DNA of 64,000 bases from an uncultured Chitinophaga sp. (GCF_946479755.1 NZ_CAMLHC010000038.1:1-64000); one strand, 5' to 3'; shown: positions 53,401 through 62,503, counted from the stretch's first letter. The notes: generated by a model not told the origin, from the sequence alone. Numbers and translations are program-made.

Positions 53401-55546
53401 CAATATTTTCCGCATCAAAAACGGCGCTCCCGATACCGCGAACATCAAACTCTCTTACGGCGATCAGTCCATACAGGTCAATACCCAGGCGGATACCTCC
53501 GGCGTGCCGGCACTGCAGGCGAAAGTCAGCAACTTCCAGCTGGCCACCATCACCGGTATGCTCGCCACAGACACCCTGCTGGCCAACGGCCTTCTCAATG
53601 CTGACGCTGTAGTGCGCAACTGGAACACCCAGCCGCTCCTGCACGCCCAGCTGAAAGTAGACAGCCTCACCGTGAAAACAGCGCCGCTAGGCACCCTCAC
53701 AGCCACGGCTGAAAGTACCGCTCCTAATGCGTATAAACTGGACGCCGCGCTGAAAGGCGACAACAACGATGTTACCGTTACCGGCACGTACGACAGCACC
53801 ATCAACGCCCAGGTCAACATTGTCAACCTGCGGATGGCCTCCCTCGAGCCTTTTACCATGGGCAGCGTCACCCATATGTATGGCGACGCCACCGGTAAAT
53901 TCGATATCTCCGGCACCACCAGCAAACCGGAAGTAAGAGGTAACATGCACTTCAATAATGCCGGCGGCGTTATCAGCTTCATCGGCAGCAACCTTCACCT
54001 GCCAGACGAAGACATCGTGATCGATGAGAAAGGCATCCTGCTTAATAACCTGGTGGTGGCCGACAGCCTTAACAATGAAATGGTAGTGAACGGCCGTATC
54101 AATACTTCCGACTTTATCAAATACGGTTTCAACCTGAATATCAACGCCGAAAACTTCATGGCCCTCGGCCAACAACAAAACCAGGACCAGTGGATCTACG
54201 GCCCGGCCTTTATAGACAGTAAAGTCACCGTGCGCGGCTCCCTGGATCTGCCCCGTGTAGACGCCAACGTTAAACTGCGGGACAAATCCAGCGTCACTGT
54301 TATGCTGCCGCAGGAAGAGCCCGGACTGGCCGACAGGGAAGGAGTAGTGGAATTCATTGACCGCGATCATCCCATCGACAGCGCGCTGCTGGCTAAACAG
54401 GACAGCGCCAAATACAGCAACCCGAGGCTCAAAGGCATGTTCTTCTCCGGTAATGTGGAAATCACACCGGAGTCGGTATTAAAAATCATTATCGACAGGG
54501 CCAACGGCGACTTCGTACAGGCAAAAGGTACCGCCAACCTGAACGCGACACTGGATCCTTCCAGCAAAATGAGCATCACCGGCCGCTACGAGATCTCAGA
54601 AGGTAAATACGAGATGTCACTCAATCAGCTGATCAAACGCTCTTTCGATATCCAGAAAGGCAGCTTCATCTCCTTCAACGGAGATGCCATGGCCGCAGAC
54701 CTGGACATCACGGCTAAATATACCGTCAACGCGCCCGCCATCGACCTGGTACAGGACCAGCTTGGCGGTATGACCGCAGAACAACGGAACACCTACAAAC
54801 AACGTATTCCGTTTGAAGTGTACCTCAAAATACAGGGCAGCCTGCTGAAGCCGGATATCAGCTTCCAGCTGGATATGCCCGAACGGGAAAGGAATGCCTT
54901 TAACGGTATGCCTTACAACCGCATCAAACAAATCAACCAGGTGCCTTCCGAGCTGAACAAACAGGTGATGGGCCTGCTGGTGCTCAATACCTTCATCCCG
55001 GACGATCCCATGTCTACCCTGGATGGCGGCGGTGGCGCCGTAGGACAGGCAGCCCGCAACAGCGTGAGCAAGATCCTGTCCCAACAGCTGAACAACCTCG
55101 CCGGTAACCTGATCAAGGGTGTGGACCTCAACTTCGATCTGCAAAGCAAAGAGGACTACTCCTCCGGCTCCGCGCAGGAAACCACCAACCTCAATATCGG
55201 GGCGTCCAAGAAGTTGTTCAATGATCGTTTAATCGTTTCCGTTGGTTCCAATATCATGCTTACCGGCAACACCCAGAATGCGAGCTCGCTGGTAGGGGAT
55301 ATCTCCATCGAATACAAATTAAGCCGCGATGGCAGGTACCGGCTCAGAGTATATCAGCGTAATGATAACCAGACGGTTATCCAGGGCCAGTACACCGAAA
55401 CCGGCGTCGCATTTATGCTCGTAATGGATTACGACGAATTCAGGGAGATATTGCAACGTTCTAAAAGAGAAAGCAGGAAAGAGCGCCTGCGCGATGAAAA
55501 AAAGAAAAAGCGGGCAGCGCAAGATGAATCAAACAAAAACAAGTAA
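50477..55546 (+). CDS. tamB: TamB-like translocation and assembly module protein
   Basis: A 1689-residue envelope-spanning protein of the TamB/AsmA-like group (DUF490). A basic N-terminus is followed by one TM segment (about residues 13-36, WWRWLLWIIVAVLLLP), then a very long repetitive beta-strand region that would form a groove across the periplasm, and the conserved C-terminal TamB domain from about residue 1330 (EGKYEMSLNQLIKRSFDIQKG, DLDITAKYTVNAP). It is thought to carry lipids or help assemble outer-membrane proteins with its TamA/TamL partner. The start codon is a GTG. The stop overlaps the tamL start (TAATG), so translation is coupled. Confidence 0.9.
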   Translation: MTEPAETEIKHRRPWWRWLLWIIVAVLLLPVMAVLLLQLDGVQNYLRQQGEIYLQKKLKTKVQIGYLRARGWKYLELRNVFVADTSHQALLYSGSLKVRYNLLAFLNNELQIDKLEWDTLLVNAYRHQGDSTFNFQFAIDAFVAPDATPDTLAPATGTTIQFRIKDVSLRHVKLNFEDQTGGMHAVATWDTLHADPDDLIPEDGIYAFRGVELVGLKGFFRQHYIPSPAAGAAPPPPPADTSSAGLHLLLKKLRIKESNFLYSSDGIGITTGWKIGDLVLRNSSLDQDSTRIQVGDLSIHRTTGILAMMPGKDTTPAPPDTVPNTWQVFATQVNLDKLALRYDNGGPAPKAAGPDPDYNHLFLSNVNAKVSNIRYTPDSIQAGLKSLAARDWSGFTLRKANMDVTFTPKSLELRNFFLQTNKSVFRKHIAITVPSWSGIADHMDQLGIDANLDSVQVALAEWLPFVPDARKNKSFAPLWKKELTLSAILKGNLGLLNIKQLYLNDHEGNLVRTANGQIEHATDVDRLNANLPELYIQSGNKALRSWLPAGTLPDTPRLPENMLITGLFKGGMKNMLAQLQLKSDYANATINAKLANITDSIRGTYDVSVPSFRVHPGIMLYDTTFGWVSGHLMANGQGYTLTQMAAQAAIRLNEATYNRYTYHDVNVNANIRKGAFEANGESADTSLNTRFTLSGNLSDTALRSLKANAEITNADLYATHWYAEPLTIKGNLDADFSSLEPQRLEGVALLTGWQVATRDHVVPLDTIALTAHYDSLQYITLKSPFGPVTAQGRMDYTKIGNAFSQIIMKPLKPADSGRIVVVPPGQYLEFAAALQVPHTLEPLIPGIRMEVPMDIAGRLNSDSSLLFVKANLPKVNYDSIQVDSLRLYARIVDTSLQTYVSIADMKHPSFPLYHTVLSAKANTGVVDFGLLMDDIKRKPKYRLGGIFTFLPDNMMQLVLKPDLLLNKQAWSVAENNIFRIKNGAPDTANIKLSYGDQSIQVNTQADTSGVPALQAKVSNFQLATITGMLATDTLLANGLLNADAVVRNWNTQPLLHAQLKVDSLTVKTAPLGTLTATAESTAPNAYKLDAALKGDNNDVTVTGTYDSTINAQVNIVNLRMASLEPFTMGSVTHMYGDATGKFDISGTTSKPEVRGNMHFNNAGGVISFIGSNLHLPDEDIVIDEKGILLNNLVVADSLNNEMVVNGRINTSDFIKYGFNLNINAENFMALGQQQNQDQWIYGPAFIDSKVTVRGSLDLPRVDANVKLRDKSSVTVMLPQEEPGLADREGVVEFIDRDHPIDSALLAKQDSAKYSNPRLKGMFFSGNVEITPESVLKIIIDRANGDFVQAKGTANLNATLDPSSKMSITGRYEISEGKYEMSLNQLIKRSFDIQKGSFISFNGDAMAADLDITAKYTVNAPAIDLVQDQLGGMTAEQRNTYKQRIPFEVYLKIQGSLLKPDISFQLDMPERERNAFNGMPYNRIKQINQVPSELNKQVMGLLVLNTFIPDDPMSTLDGGGGAVGQAARNSVSKILSQQLNNLAGNLIKGVDLNFDLQSKEDYSSGSAQETTNLNIGASKKLFNDRLIVSVGSNIMLTGNTQNASSLVGDISIEYKLSRDGRYRLRVYQRNDNQTVIQGQYTETGVAFMLVMDYDEFREILQRSKRESRKERLRDEKKKKRAAQDESNKNK

Positions 55547-58008
55547 TGCAGAAGGGAAATAGCTATATCATCTGTTGTATCATATTATGCCTGGGATTCC
55601 TGGCTATCAGCTCCTGCAGCACTACCCGTACCGTGCCCGAAGGCGACCGCCTGTATACCGGCAGCACGGTAGCCTGGAAAGGAAAACAACCCAAAGATTA
55701 CGGTTCCCTCAGCGAGGGACTGAAAAAAAGAATACGGCCCAATACCAACCGGAAGTTCCTGGGCATGCCTATTAAGCTGTGGCTGTATAACATGGGCCAC
55801 GAGCCCAAAGGTAAAGGGCTCAATTACCTCCTTCGCAAAAAATGGGGTGAGCCGCCGGTATTGCTAAGCCAGGCTAAGCCCGACTATACCGGCCAGGTGC
55901 TGGAAGGATACCTGGTGGACAACGGCTACTTCCAGGCGGAAGTTTCCTCTGCCGTAAAAAATTCCGGCAGCAAAAAAGCCTCCATCCGTTATGAAGCGGT
56001 GCCCAATCACCGGTATACCATCAAAAGCGTTGCCTACCTGACAGACAGCAGCGCCATTGGCCGTACCGTCACCAAAACCTATCACAAAAGTTCGCTGATA
56101 GTAGGGAAGCCTTATTCGCTGGATTCTATCAAGGCCGAACGGGAACGTATACACGCTGCTCTAAAGGAACAGGGGTATTATTACTTTACGCCCGACTACC
56201 TGCTGGTACAGGCTGATACCACCAATAACGGTACGGTAGACCTTTTCCTGAAAATAAAAGACAATACGCCGCTGGTGGCGCTGCGGCCTTACCGGATGCA
56301 TGATATCAGTCTCTTTCCGGATTATTCGCTGGACAATGAAGCGCAATCCACCACAGGCACACCGGTATACTACCGGGGCATGTATATCATCGACTCCGCC
56401 AAACGCTTTAAACCCATTGTATTCGAACGCTCCGTGTTCCTCCGCCCGGATAGCCTTTACCGTTTGAGTTCCCACAATATCACGCTGCAACGCCTGATCA
56501 ACCTCGGGGTATTCAAATTTGTAAAAGGTACCTTCCGCCCGGTGAGAGACACGTCACGCCATAACATCACCGGTGGCAGCCCCAATGCACCTACGCCCAT
56601 CCGGGATACCGCTGCACCCCGTTTCGTGAAACGCAACGCCGCCGCCGATAGTACCTATCGCCGCGATACCGCCCTGGCCGGCACCTACCGCGCCATGGTG
56701 AATAACAAAGTAGCACTCGACAGCGGATGGCTCGACGCCAAATTCTATCTCACGCCCTACAAACGGCGCTCGCTGCAGACAGAGTTGCGCGGTACTTCCA
56801 AATCCAATGGCTTTATCGGTTCAGAAGCCCGTATCACCGCGAAAAACCGTAACTGGCTGCACTCCGCGACCTCATTGGAGATAGGGCTCCACGGAGGCAT
56901 GGAATGGCAAACAGGCAACAAAAGCGCCGGCGGCTCCAATTCCTACAGCCTCGGTGCGGAAGTAGCCGTTACCTTCCCGCGCTTCCTTACGCCCTTCCGG
57001 CTGAATATCCGTACGCCTTACGTGCCACGTACCCGTATGAGCGCCAGTTATGAACTGTACAGCCGGGCCGACCTCTATAACCTGAACGCATATACGCTAC
57101 AGCTGCAATACCTGTGGCAGAAGACGGCTTACCTGAATCATGCTTTTGCGCCCGTAGCAGTGACATACGTACTGCCTACCAAAACCACGGCGGCATACGA
57201 CAGTATCCTCAAGAATGATCCCAGCCAGCGGGCTTCCATCGAAAAACAATTTATCCTGGGAGGAAACTACACCATCACTTTCAATAACCAGACAGCCAAC
57301 CGTATCCACAGCTTCTATCTGAGCGGCAACGTAGATGTATCGGGCAACATCGCCGGCCTGGTTATCCCTAAAAGCGATTCGGGCACCAGAAACATCCTGA
57401 AAAACCCATTCGCGCAATATGAACGCTTCTCCCTGGAAGGCCGCCACTATTGGCAGATAGGCAAGGGCAAACAATGGGTCAACCGCCTCTTTATTGGCTA
57501 CGGCCTGCCTTACGGCAACTCACAAACGCTGCCTTTCGTGAAACAGTTCTTTACCGGTGGTAGCAGCAGTATCCGTGCCTTCCGGGCACGCACGCTCGGT
57601 CCCGGCTCTTATTACAACAAAGCGCAGGACACGGCAGCATTGCTGGCCAATGAAGCAGGTGATATCAAACTGGAATTTAACTCGGAAGTACGCATACACA
57701 TCGCCAGCGTATTTAACTTCGCGGCCTTTATAGACGCCGGCAATATCTGGCTGCAAAAACAGGTGCCGGAAAAACCCGGCAGTCAGTTTAAACTGGACTC
57801 TTTCTACCGGCAAATAGCCGTAGGCGGCGGTATAGGCCTGCGTATAGACGCATCTATCGTAGTAGTGCGCTTCGATCTGGCAACACCTTTCCGCATACCT
57901 TATCTCCCGCCAAAAGAACGATGGGTGTTCGACAAAATTAATTTCGGAGACCCCGACTGGCGAAAGAAAAACCTGATACTGAATATCGCCATCGGATACC
58001 CCTTCTAG
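55546..58008 (+). CDS. tamL: TamL, Omp85-family outer-membrane lipoprotein
   Basis: An 820-residue BamA-like protein. It begins with a lipoprotein signal peptide (GFLAISSCS, lipidated Cys24), the feature that separates Bacteroidota TamL from TamA. POTRA-like domains occupy about 40-350 (KSVAYLTDSSAIGRTV, KAERERIHAALKEQGYYYFT) and the Omp85 barrel the rest, with the characteristic SSSIRAFRARTLGPGSY segment near 680 and a C-terminal strand LILNIAIGYPF ending in Phe. It partners with TamB encoded by the overlapping upstream gene. A Ser/Thr/Pro-rich insert lies at about 335-385. Confidence 0.92.
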   Translation: MQKGNSYIICCIILCLGFLAISSCSTTRTVPEGDRLYTGSTVAWKGKQPKDYGSLSEGLKKRIRPNTNRKFLGMPIKLWLYNMGHEPKGKGLNYLLRKKWGEPPVLLSQAKPDYTGQVLEGYLVDNGYFQAEVSSAVKNSGSKKASIRYEAVPNHRYTIKSVAYLTDSSAIGRTVTKTYHKSSLIVGKPYSLDSIKAERERIHAALKEQGYYYFTPDYLLVQADTTNNGTVDLFLKIKDNTPLVALRPYRMHDISLFPDYSLDNEAQSTTGTPVYYRGMYIIDSAKRFKPIVFERSVFLRPDSLYRLSSHNITLQRLINLGVFKFVKGTFRPVRDTSRHNITGGSPNAPTPIRDTAAPRFVKRNAAADSTYRRDTALAGTYRAMVNNKVALDSGWLDAKFYLTPYKRRSLQTELRGTSKSNGFIGSEARITAKNRNWLHSATSLEIGLHGGMEWQTGNKSAGGSNSYSLGAEVAVTFPRFLTPFRLNIRTPYVPRTRMSASYELYSRADLYNLNAYTLQLQYLWQKTAYLNHAFAPVAVTYVLPTKTTAAYDSILKNDPSQRASIEKQFILGGNYTITFNNQTANRIHSFYLSGNVDVSGNIAGLVIPKSDSGTRNILKNPFAQYERFSLEGRHYWQIGKGKQWVNRLFIGYGLPYGNSQTLPFVKQFFTGGSSSIRAFRARTLGPGSYYNKAQDTAALLANEAGDIKLEFNSEVRIHIASVFNFAAFIDAGNIWLQKQVPEKPGSQFKLDSFYRQIAVGGGIGLRIDASIVVVRFDLATPFRIPYLPPKERWVFDKINFGDPDWRKKNLILNIAIGYPF

Positions 58009-58009
58009 G

Positions 58010-58084
58010 AATTACGAATTGAGGGCTTTCATATGGAGCGGTTAATAAACAAATGCCCCATAAAGAAGCCCTCAATTCGTAATT
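58010..58084. repeat. Perfect 19-bp stem hairpin between convergent genes
   Basis: AATTACGAATTGAGGGCTT (58010-58028) is the exact reverse complement of 58066-58084; the loop is 37 nt. It starts 1 nt after the tamL stop and ends 2 nt before the stop of the convergent gene at 58087. The AATTACGAATT word recurs at 1228-1317. Confidence 0.9.
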
Positions 58085-58086
58085 GT

Positions 58087-59823
58087 TTATAAAACGTCTT
58101 TGATATGCTTATAGTTTGATTTTACCGCTTCCAGCACATCATCCAGCCTTCCTCCCAGTATCAGCTTTCCCATCCACAAAGCATATCCTTTCATCTGTTC
58201 AAACTCTATCTTCGGTGGCATGGCCAGCGAATCCGGGTTGGTGAAAATATTGACCAGCACAGGCCCGGAAGCGTCCCGCACCTGGGTCAGCACCGGTTCC
58301 ACTTCGTCCGGCGTACGGACCGTAAATGCGGTAAAGCCCATCGCTGTGGCCACCCCTGCGAAATCCGGGTTCACCATGTCCGTTTGCCAGTCAGGCAGAC
58401 CGGCCACTTCCATCTCCAGTTTTACCATGCCCAGAGCACGGTTGTTGAAAACGATCACTTTTACCGGTAGATTGTACTGCCGGATGGTCATCAGATCGCC
58501 CAGCAGCATGGTAAGGCCTCCGTCACCACAAAGCGCATACACCTCGCGGCCAGGCTGGCACAACGCGGCGCCGATGGCCTGCGGCATAGCGTTGGCCATA
58601 GACCCGTGGTTAAAGGACCCTAACAGCGTACGTTTGCCGGTAGCGGCGATATAGCGGGCGGTCCATACATTGGTCATACCGGTATCTACGGTGAAAATGG
58701 CGTCGTGTGCTGCCAGCCGGCTGATGACAGTGGCCACATACTCCGGGCTGATCGCCTCTTCCTTGCCACGATCTTCCACATAAGTGTCCAGTTTCCGTTT
58801 TACCTCTTCATGAAATTCCAGCATGGTATCCAGGAATTTCCGGTCTTTCTTCTCCTGTATCAGGAGCATCAGCGCCTGCAGCGTAGGCCTGATATCACCG
58901 CAGAGGCCCATTTCCAGGGAAGCGCGGCGACCCAGCTTTTCCGGTTGGTTGTCGATCTGCACGATCTTCGCATTTTCCGGCATAAACGGCGTGTAGGGGA
59001 AATCGGTCCCCAGCAGCAACACCACATCGGCTTCGTGCATGCTTTTGTAAGCGGATGCCAGTCCCAATAGCCCTGTCATACCTACTTCATTGGGATTATC
59101 GTATTCGATGCCCATTTTAGCCCGGAAGGAATAACCCACGGGCGCTTTCAGAAGAGAGGCCAGCGTCACCACCTCGTCATGCGCCGCAGTGGCGCCCAGT
59201 CCGCAATAGATCGCCACTTTCCCGGCCGATTGCAACAGCGCTGCCAGCTGTTGCAACTCCTTCTCTGTTGGCCGCAGCACAGCTGCCGGCCGGTATAATT
59301 TCAATGCAGTGCTGATATTTTCTGCGTCGGCTGATGCCACATCGCCCGGCAGCCCCAGCACGGCCACGCCTTTTTTATGCACTGCATGTTGCAGCGCCGC
59401 CTGCAGCATACGCGGGGCTTGTGCCGGCGTATTGGCTACCTGGTTGTAATGGCTGCAGTCCGCGAACAATTTGATGGTGTTGGTCTCCTGGAAGTAATCG
59501 GTGCCGAATTCATTGGTGGCGCACGTGGAAGCGATGGCGATCACGGGCGCACCGGAACGATGTGCATCATACAGTCCGTTGATCAGGTGTACGTGCCCAG
59601 GTCCACTGCTGCCGGCACAACAGGCCAGCCCGTTCAGCTGCGCCTCTGCACCGGCGGCATAAGCGCCCACTTCTTCATGACGCACATGTATCCACTGGAT
59701 ACGGCCATCTCTCCGGACAGCATCGTTAATATGGTTCAAACTATCTCCGGTAACAGCATAAATACGTTTAATGCCAGCATCCACCAGCATTTCCACTAAT
59801 TGGTCGGCAACTGATTTTCCCAT
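58087..59823 (-). CDS. poxB: PoxB-like thiamine diphosphate enzyme (pyruvate dehydrogenase, quinone)
   Basis: A 578-residue TPP enzyme with the domain order of pyruvate oxidase: PYR domain (VTGDSLNHINDAV, RHEEVGAYAAGAEAQ with catalytic Glu), central FAD-binding-type domain (about 190-330), and PP domain with the TPP motif LCGDGGLTMLLGDLMTIRQYN (GDGG...). Similarity to E. coli PoxB runs through the protein, so the likely reaction is decarboxylation of pyruvate to acetate with electrons passed to quinone. The C-terminal tail (ALWMGKLILGGRLDDVLEAV) resembles the PoxB membrane-binding tail and is slightly longer. A pyruvate oxidase or acetolactate synthase-like role is less likely. Confidence 0.87.
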   Translation of the reverse strand: MGKSVADQLVEMLVDAGIKRIYAVTGDSLNHINDAVRRDGRIQWIHVRHEEVGAYAAGAEAQLNGLACCAGSSGPGHVHLINGLYDAHRSGAPVIAIASTCATNEFGTDYFQETNTIKLFADCSHYNQVANTPAQAPRMLQAALQHAVHKKGVAVLGLPGDVASADAENISTALKLYRPAAVLRPTEKELQQLAALLQSAGKVAIYCGLGATAAHDEVVTLASLLKAPVGYSFRAKMGIEYDNPNEVGMTGLLGLASAYKSMHEADVVLLLGTDFPYTPFMPENAKIVQIDNQPEKLGRRASLEMGLCGDIRPTLQALMLLIQEKKDRKFLDTMLEFHEEVKRKLDTYVEDRGKEEAISPEYVATVISRLAAHDAIFTVDTGMTNVWTARYIAATGKRTLLGSFNHGSMANAMPQAIGAALCQPGREVYALCGDGGLTMLLGDLMTIRQYNLPVKVIVFNNRALGMVKLEMEVAGLPDWQTDMVNPDFAGVATAMGFTAFTVRTPDEVEPVLTQVRDASGPVLVNIFTNPDSLAMPPKIEFEQMKGYALWMGKLILGGRLDDVLEAVKSNYKHIKDVL

Positions 59824-59969
59824 AAATATGTTTTTATTTTTTTTCAGGATGTGCTTTTAAAAAACAACCCCGTTGACACTTTGTTTAAGCCAGCAATGGC
59901 TCAAGAAACGGGCCTGTTCACCCATCAGAAAATATTTCTATATTTATACGACTAAACCGCGGCCTATTT

Positions 59970-60347
59970 ATGAGACTTTCACTACATCCGTCCCTGTTAC
60001 TCGCCTGTGCTACACTGATCATCAGCACCACTGCGTGTAGCCGTAAGGTTACCCAAAACGGGAAAGCGTCTTATTACGCCGATTCCTTTGACGGGAAACG
60101 TACAGCCAACGGGGAAACATTCCGGCAACGCCACCGAACGGCAGCCCACAAAACGCTGCCGTTCGGTACCCGCGTGAAAGTGGTCAACATTGCCAACGGC
60201 CGTTCGGTAAAAGTGCGGATCAACGACAGGGGCCCTTTTGCACCCGGCAGGATCATCGATCTGTCTAAAAAAGCGGCTTCAAAACTGGGTATGATCAATA
60301 CCGGCGTGGCGAACGTGGAAATCAAATACAAAAAGCCTAAAAAATAG
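59970..60347 (+). CDS. rlpA: RlpA-like septal lytic transglycosylase-family lipoprotein
   Basis: A 125-residue lipoprotein (signal peptide with lipobox TAC, Cys23) carrying a single double-psi beta-barrel of the RlpA type: [40 protein letters not shown] and [19 protein letters not shown] with the DRGP motif. RlpA of Pseudomonas cleaves denuded glycan strands at the septum; this copy has no SPOR domain and is therefore a minimal form. The stop codon is adjacent to a convergent terminator. Confidence 0.9.
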   Translation: MRLSLHPSLLLACATLIISTTACSRKVTQNGKASYYADSFDGKRTANGETFRQRHRTAAHKTLPFGTRVKVVNIANGRSVKVRINDRGPFAPGRIIDLSKKAASKLGMINTGVANVEIKYKKPKK

Positions 60348-60379
60348 GGAAGGAGAAACGCCGCAGCATTTCTCCTTCC
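60348..60379. terminator. Convergent terminator between rlpA and DJ-1-like gene
   Basis: A perfect 11-bp stem (GGAAGGAGAAA at 60348-60358 with TTTCTCCTTCC at 60369-60379) starts right after the rlpA stop; on the minus strand it is followed by TATTTTTTAGG. Confidence 0.85.
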
Positions 60380-60402
60380 GCAAGCGCCAAAACACAGTTG
60401 TA

Positions 60403-60957
60403 TCATACAACATGTGCACCCTCTGCAATCTCTTCTACCATCTTTTTACAAAAGGCAGGCAGATCTTTTGGCGTACGGCTGGTGACCAGTCCGTTGTCTG
60501 TGACCACCTCTTCATCTGTCCAGGTAGCACCTGCATTTTCGAGATCTGTTTTCAGGGAAGGATAGGACGTGACCCTGCGACCTTTTAATTCCCCGGTTTC
60601 GATCAGCGTCCAGGGACCATGACAAATGGCAGCAATCGGCTTCCCGTCTTCAAAAAAACCTCCGACAAAAGTAACCGCCTGCTGATTGATACGCAGCTGA
60701 TCAGGGTTCAACACACCGCCAGGCAGTACCAGCGCATCATAATCCTGCGCATTGGCGTCAGACAGGTTTTTATCCACCGGGTAATCTTTCCCCCATTCTT
60801 TTTCTGCCCACGCTTTCACTTTTTCTTTTTCGGGAGAGATGATATCCACTTTTGCTCCCGCTTCTTTTAACGCTTCCAGCGGCGCTGTCAGTTCCACTTC
60901 TTCAAATCCGTTGGCTACCAGTACCGCCACTTTCTTGTTCTGCAATTGAGTTCCCAT
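60403..60957 (-). CDS. DJ-1/PfpI family protein
   Basis: A 184-residue DJ-1/PfpI-fold protein. The nucleophile elbow is AICHGPWTLIE (Cys about residue 112) with an upstream Glu in ANGFEEVELTAPLE. The pattern (NGFEE near the start, LPGGVLNPDQLR in the middle, TSRTPKDLPAFCKKMVEEI at the end) is that of the YhbO/PfpI-like branch, reported as stress-protective proteins, deglycases or glyoxalases; the activity is debated. Single gene, with a 286-bp divergent region in front. Confidence 0.9.
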   Translation of the reverse strand: MGTQLQNKKVAVLVANGFEEVELTAPLEALKEAGAKVDIISPEKEKVKAWAEKEWGKDYPVDKNLSDANAQDYDALVLPGGVLNPDQLRINQQAVTFVGGFFEDGKPIAAICHGPWTLIETGELKGRRVTSYPSLKTDLENAGATWTDEEVVTDNGLVTSRTPKDLPAFCKKMVEEIAEGAHVV

Positions 60958-61243
60958 AATTCATAGTTTTTTCGTGATTAAAGCAGCTCGTTTTTTCCAC
61001 TGCGCCTGACGGGCACAGCTAATTCCTTGATTTCGTTTCTTCCTCCCACTGCACAAAAAAGATTCCCCTGTGAGAACCGCTTGCCTGTGGCCAGGATCCC
61101 GCGCCAGCGGTCGTATAACCGTTGTATATATTTTTTCCCATACCGTAGAAGAAAAGTAATCTCATTCCAGTGTAATATTTTGAGGCCTCCTGTTGCATTT
61201 GGGACGATGGACTGTTTTATTTGTTGATACTAATTCCTGAACA

Positions 61244-62503
61244 ATGAAAAAGAATATGCTTTTCTGCGCCTTGTTCGCTGGTCTGCTGGCCACGCAACAT
61301 GTTTTTGCGCAATCATCTCCCGTGGTACTACCAGGGTTTACTGCCTATGCAGACCCTGAGGAGAAAAACGTGGACATCAATGAACACAAAGGGGTGACCA
61401 ACTGGACCGGTAATGAAAATACGGTCAACTTCTATTTTCATGCAGCCAATACCGGTAAGCTGAAAGTCACGCTACAGGCCCGCTCTGACGCAGGTAGCAA
61501 GGTGCTGGTGACGCTGAACGGCGTTTCAAAAACAGTTAGCATTCCTGTCAATAGTGATTATGCAGTTATTCCTGCGCTGGAGACAAATATCAAAAAAGCA
61601 GGCTTCTATGCGATTACGCTGAAAGGGGTGGATAAATCCGGTAAAGTGTATGCCGATGTGAAGGGCGTTAGCCTGGAAGGCGCTGCCACCAAAGATATCC
61701 AGTTCAACCCGAAGTCATGGCGGCGTTCTGCATCCGTACACCTTAACTATCCCGTTCCGGAGGGAAAAAATGCGGAGTGGTTTTATGGGGAGATAAAAGT
61801 ACCGGCAGGGGAAGATAAGGTGGGCACCTACTTTATGTCCTGCGGCTTCCATCGCGGCTATTTCGGCATGCAGGTCAATTCGCCGGAAGAAAGAAGGATC
61901 ATCTTCTCTGTATGGGATGCCGGCAGTGAGCCGGACAAGCGTGACAATGTGAAGTATGAAGACCAGGTGGTGCTGCTGGCCAAGGGCGACAGTGTGTATG
62001 CCAGTGGTTTCGGCGGCGAGGGCACCGGCGGCCACAGTCACTGGGTATACAACTGGAAAGCAGGGGATACCTATCGTTTTTTAATGCATAGCGTGCCCAC
62101 TGGTACCACCACCACCTATACCGCCTATTTCTATGTGCCGGAGCACCAGGAATGGAAGCTGATAGCGAGCTTCCGGGCACCGAAAGACGGTAAGTACATG
62201 GGACACCTGTATTCGTTTCTTGAAAATTTCTCCTTTGAAAACGGTCACCTGGGCAGAAAAGGGTACTATGGTAATCACTGGATAAAAACAGACACCGGAG
62301 AATGGATAGAGCTGACTAAAGCGAAATTCACCAATGACGCTACCGCCAAGGCAAAAGACAGGCTGGATTTCGGCGGCGGTGCTGAAAATGGATGGTTCTA
62401 CCTCTGGACCAGCGGCTTTAAGCCTGCAGATGCACAATACGGGAATATCTTCGAGCGCCCTGCCACGGGTAAACATCCGGAGATCACGCTGCCACGTTTC
62501 TAA
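61244..62503 (+). CDS. Secreted DUF3472-type protein with DUF5077 domain
   Basis: A 419-residue exported protein (signal peptide to about residue 23, QHVFAQ). The first half (about 30-155) resembles DUF5077 (TAYADPEEKNVDINEHKG, VNFYFHAANTGKLKVTLQA) and the second (about 160-415) DUF3472 (GTYFMSCGFHRGYFGMQVNS, ENGHLGRKGYYGNHWI). Such proteins are common in Bacteroidota that use polysaccharides and may bind or cut glycans, but activity is not established. Single gene. Confidence 0.82.
   Translation: MKKNMLFCALFAGLLATQHVFAQSSPVVLPGFTAYADPEEKNVDINEHKGVTNWTGNENTVNFYFHAANTGKLKVTLQARSDAGSKVLVTLNGVSKTVSIPVNSDYAVIPALETNIKKAGFYAITLKGVDKSGKVYADVKGVSLEGAATKDIQFNPKSWRRSASVHLNYPVPEGKNAEWFYGEIKVPAGEDKVGTYFMSCGFHRGYFGMQVNSPEERRIIFSVWDAGSEPDKRDNVKYEDQVVLLAKGDSVYASGFGGEGTGGHSHWVYNWKAGDTYRFLMHSVPTGTTTTYTAYFYVPEHQEWKLIASFRAPKDGKYMGHLYSFLENFSFENGHLGRKGYYGNHWIKTDTGEWIELTKAKFTNDATAKAKDRLDFGGGAENGWFYLWTSGFKPADAQYGNIFERPATGKHPEITLPRF

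Noticed and set aside
61027..61227. 66-codon plus-strand frame between the DJ-1-like and DUF3472 genes
   Set aside because: Arg/Pro-rich, no signal peptide, and it lies in a divergent promoter region; no support as a gene.
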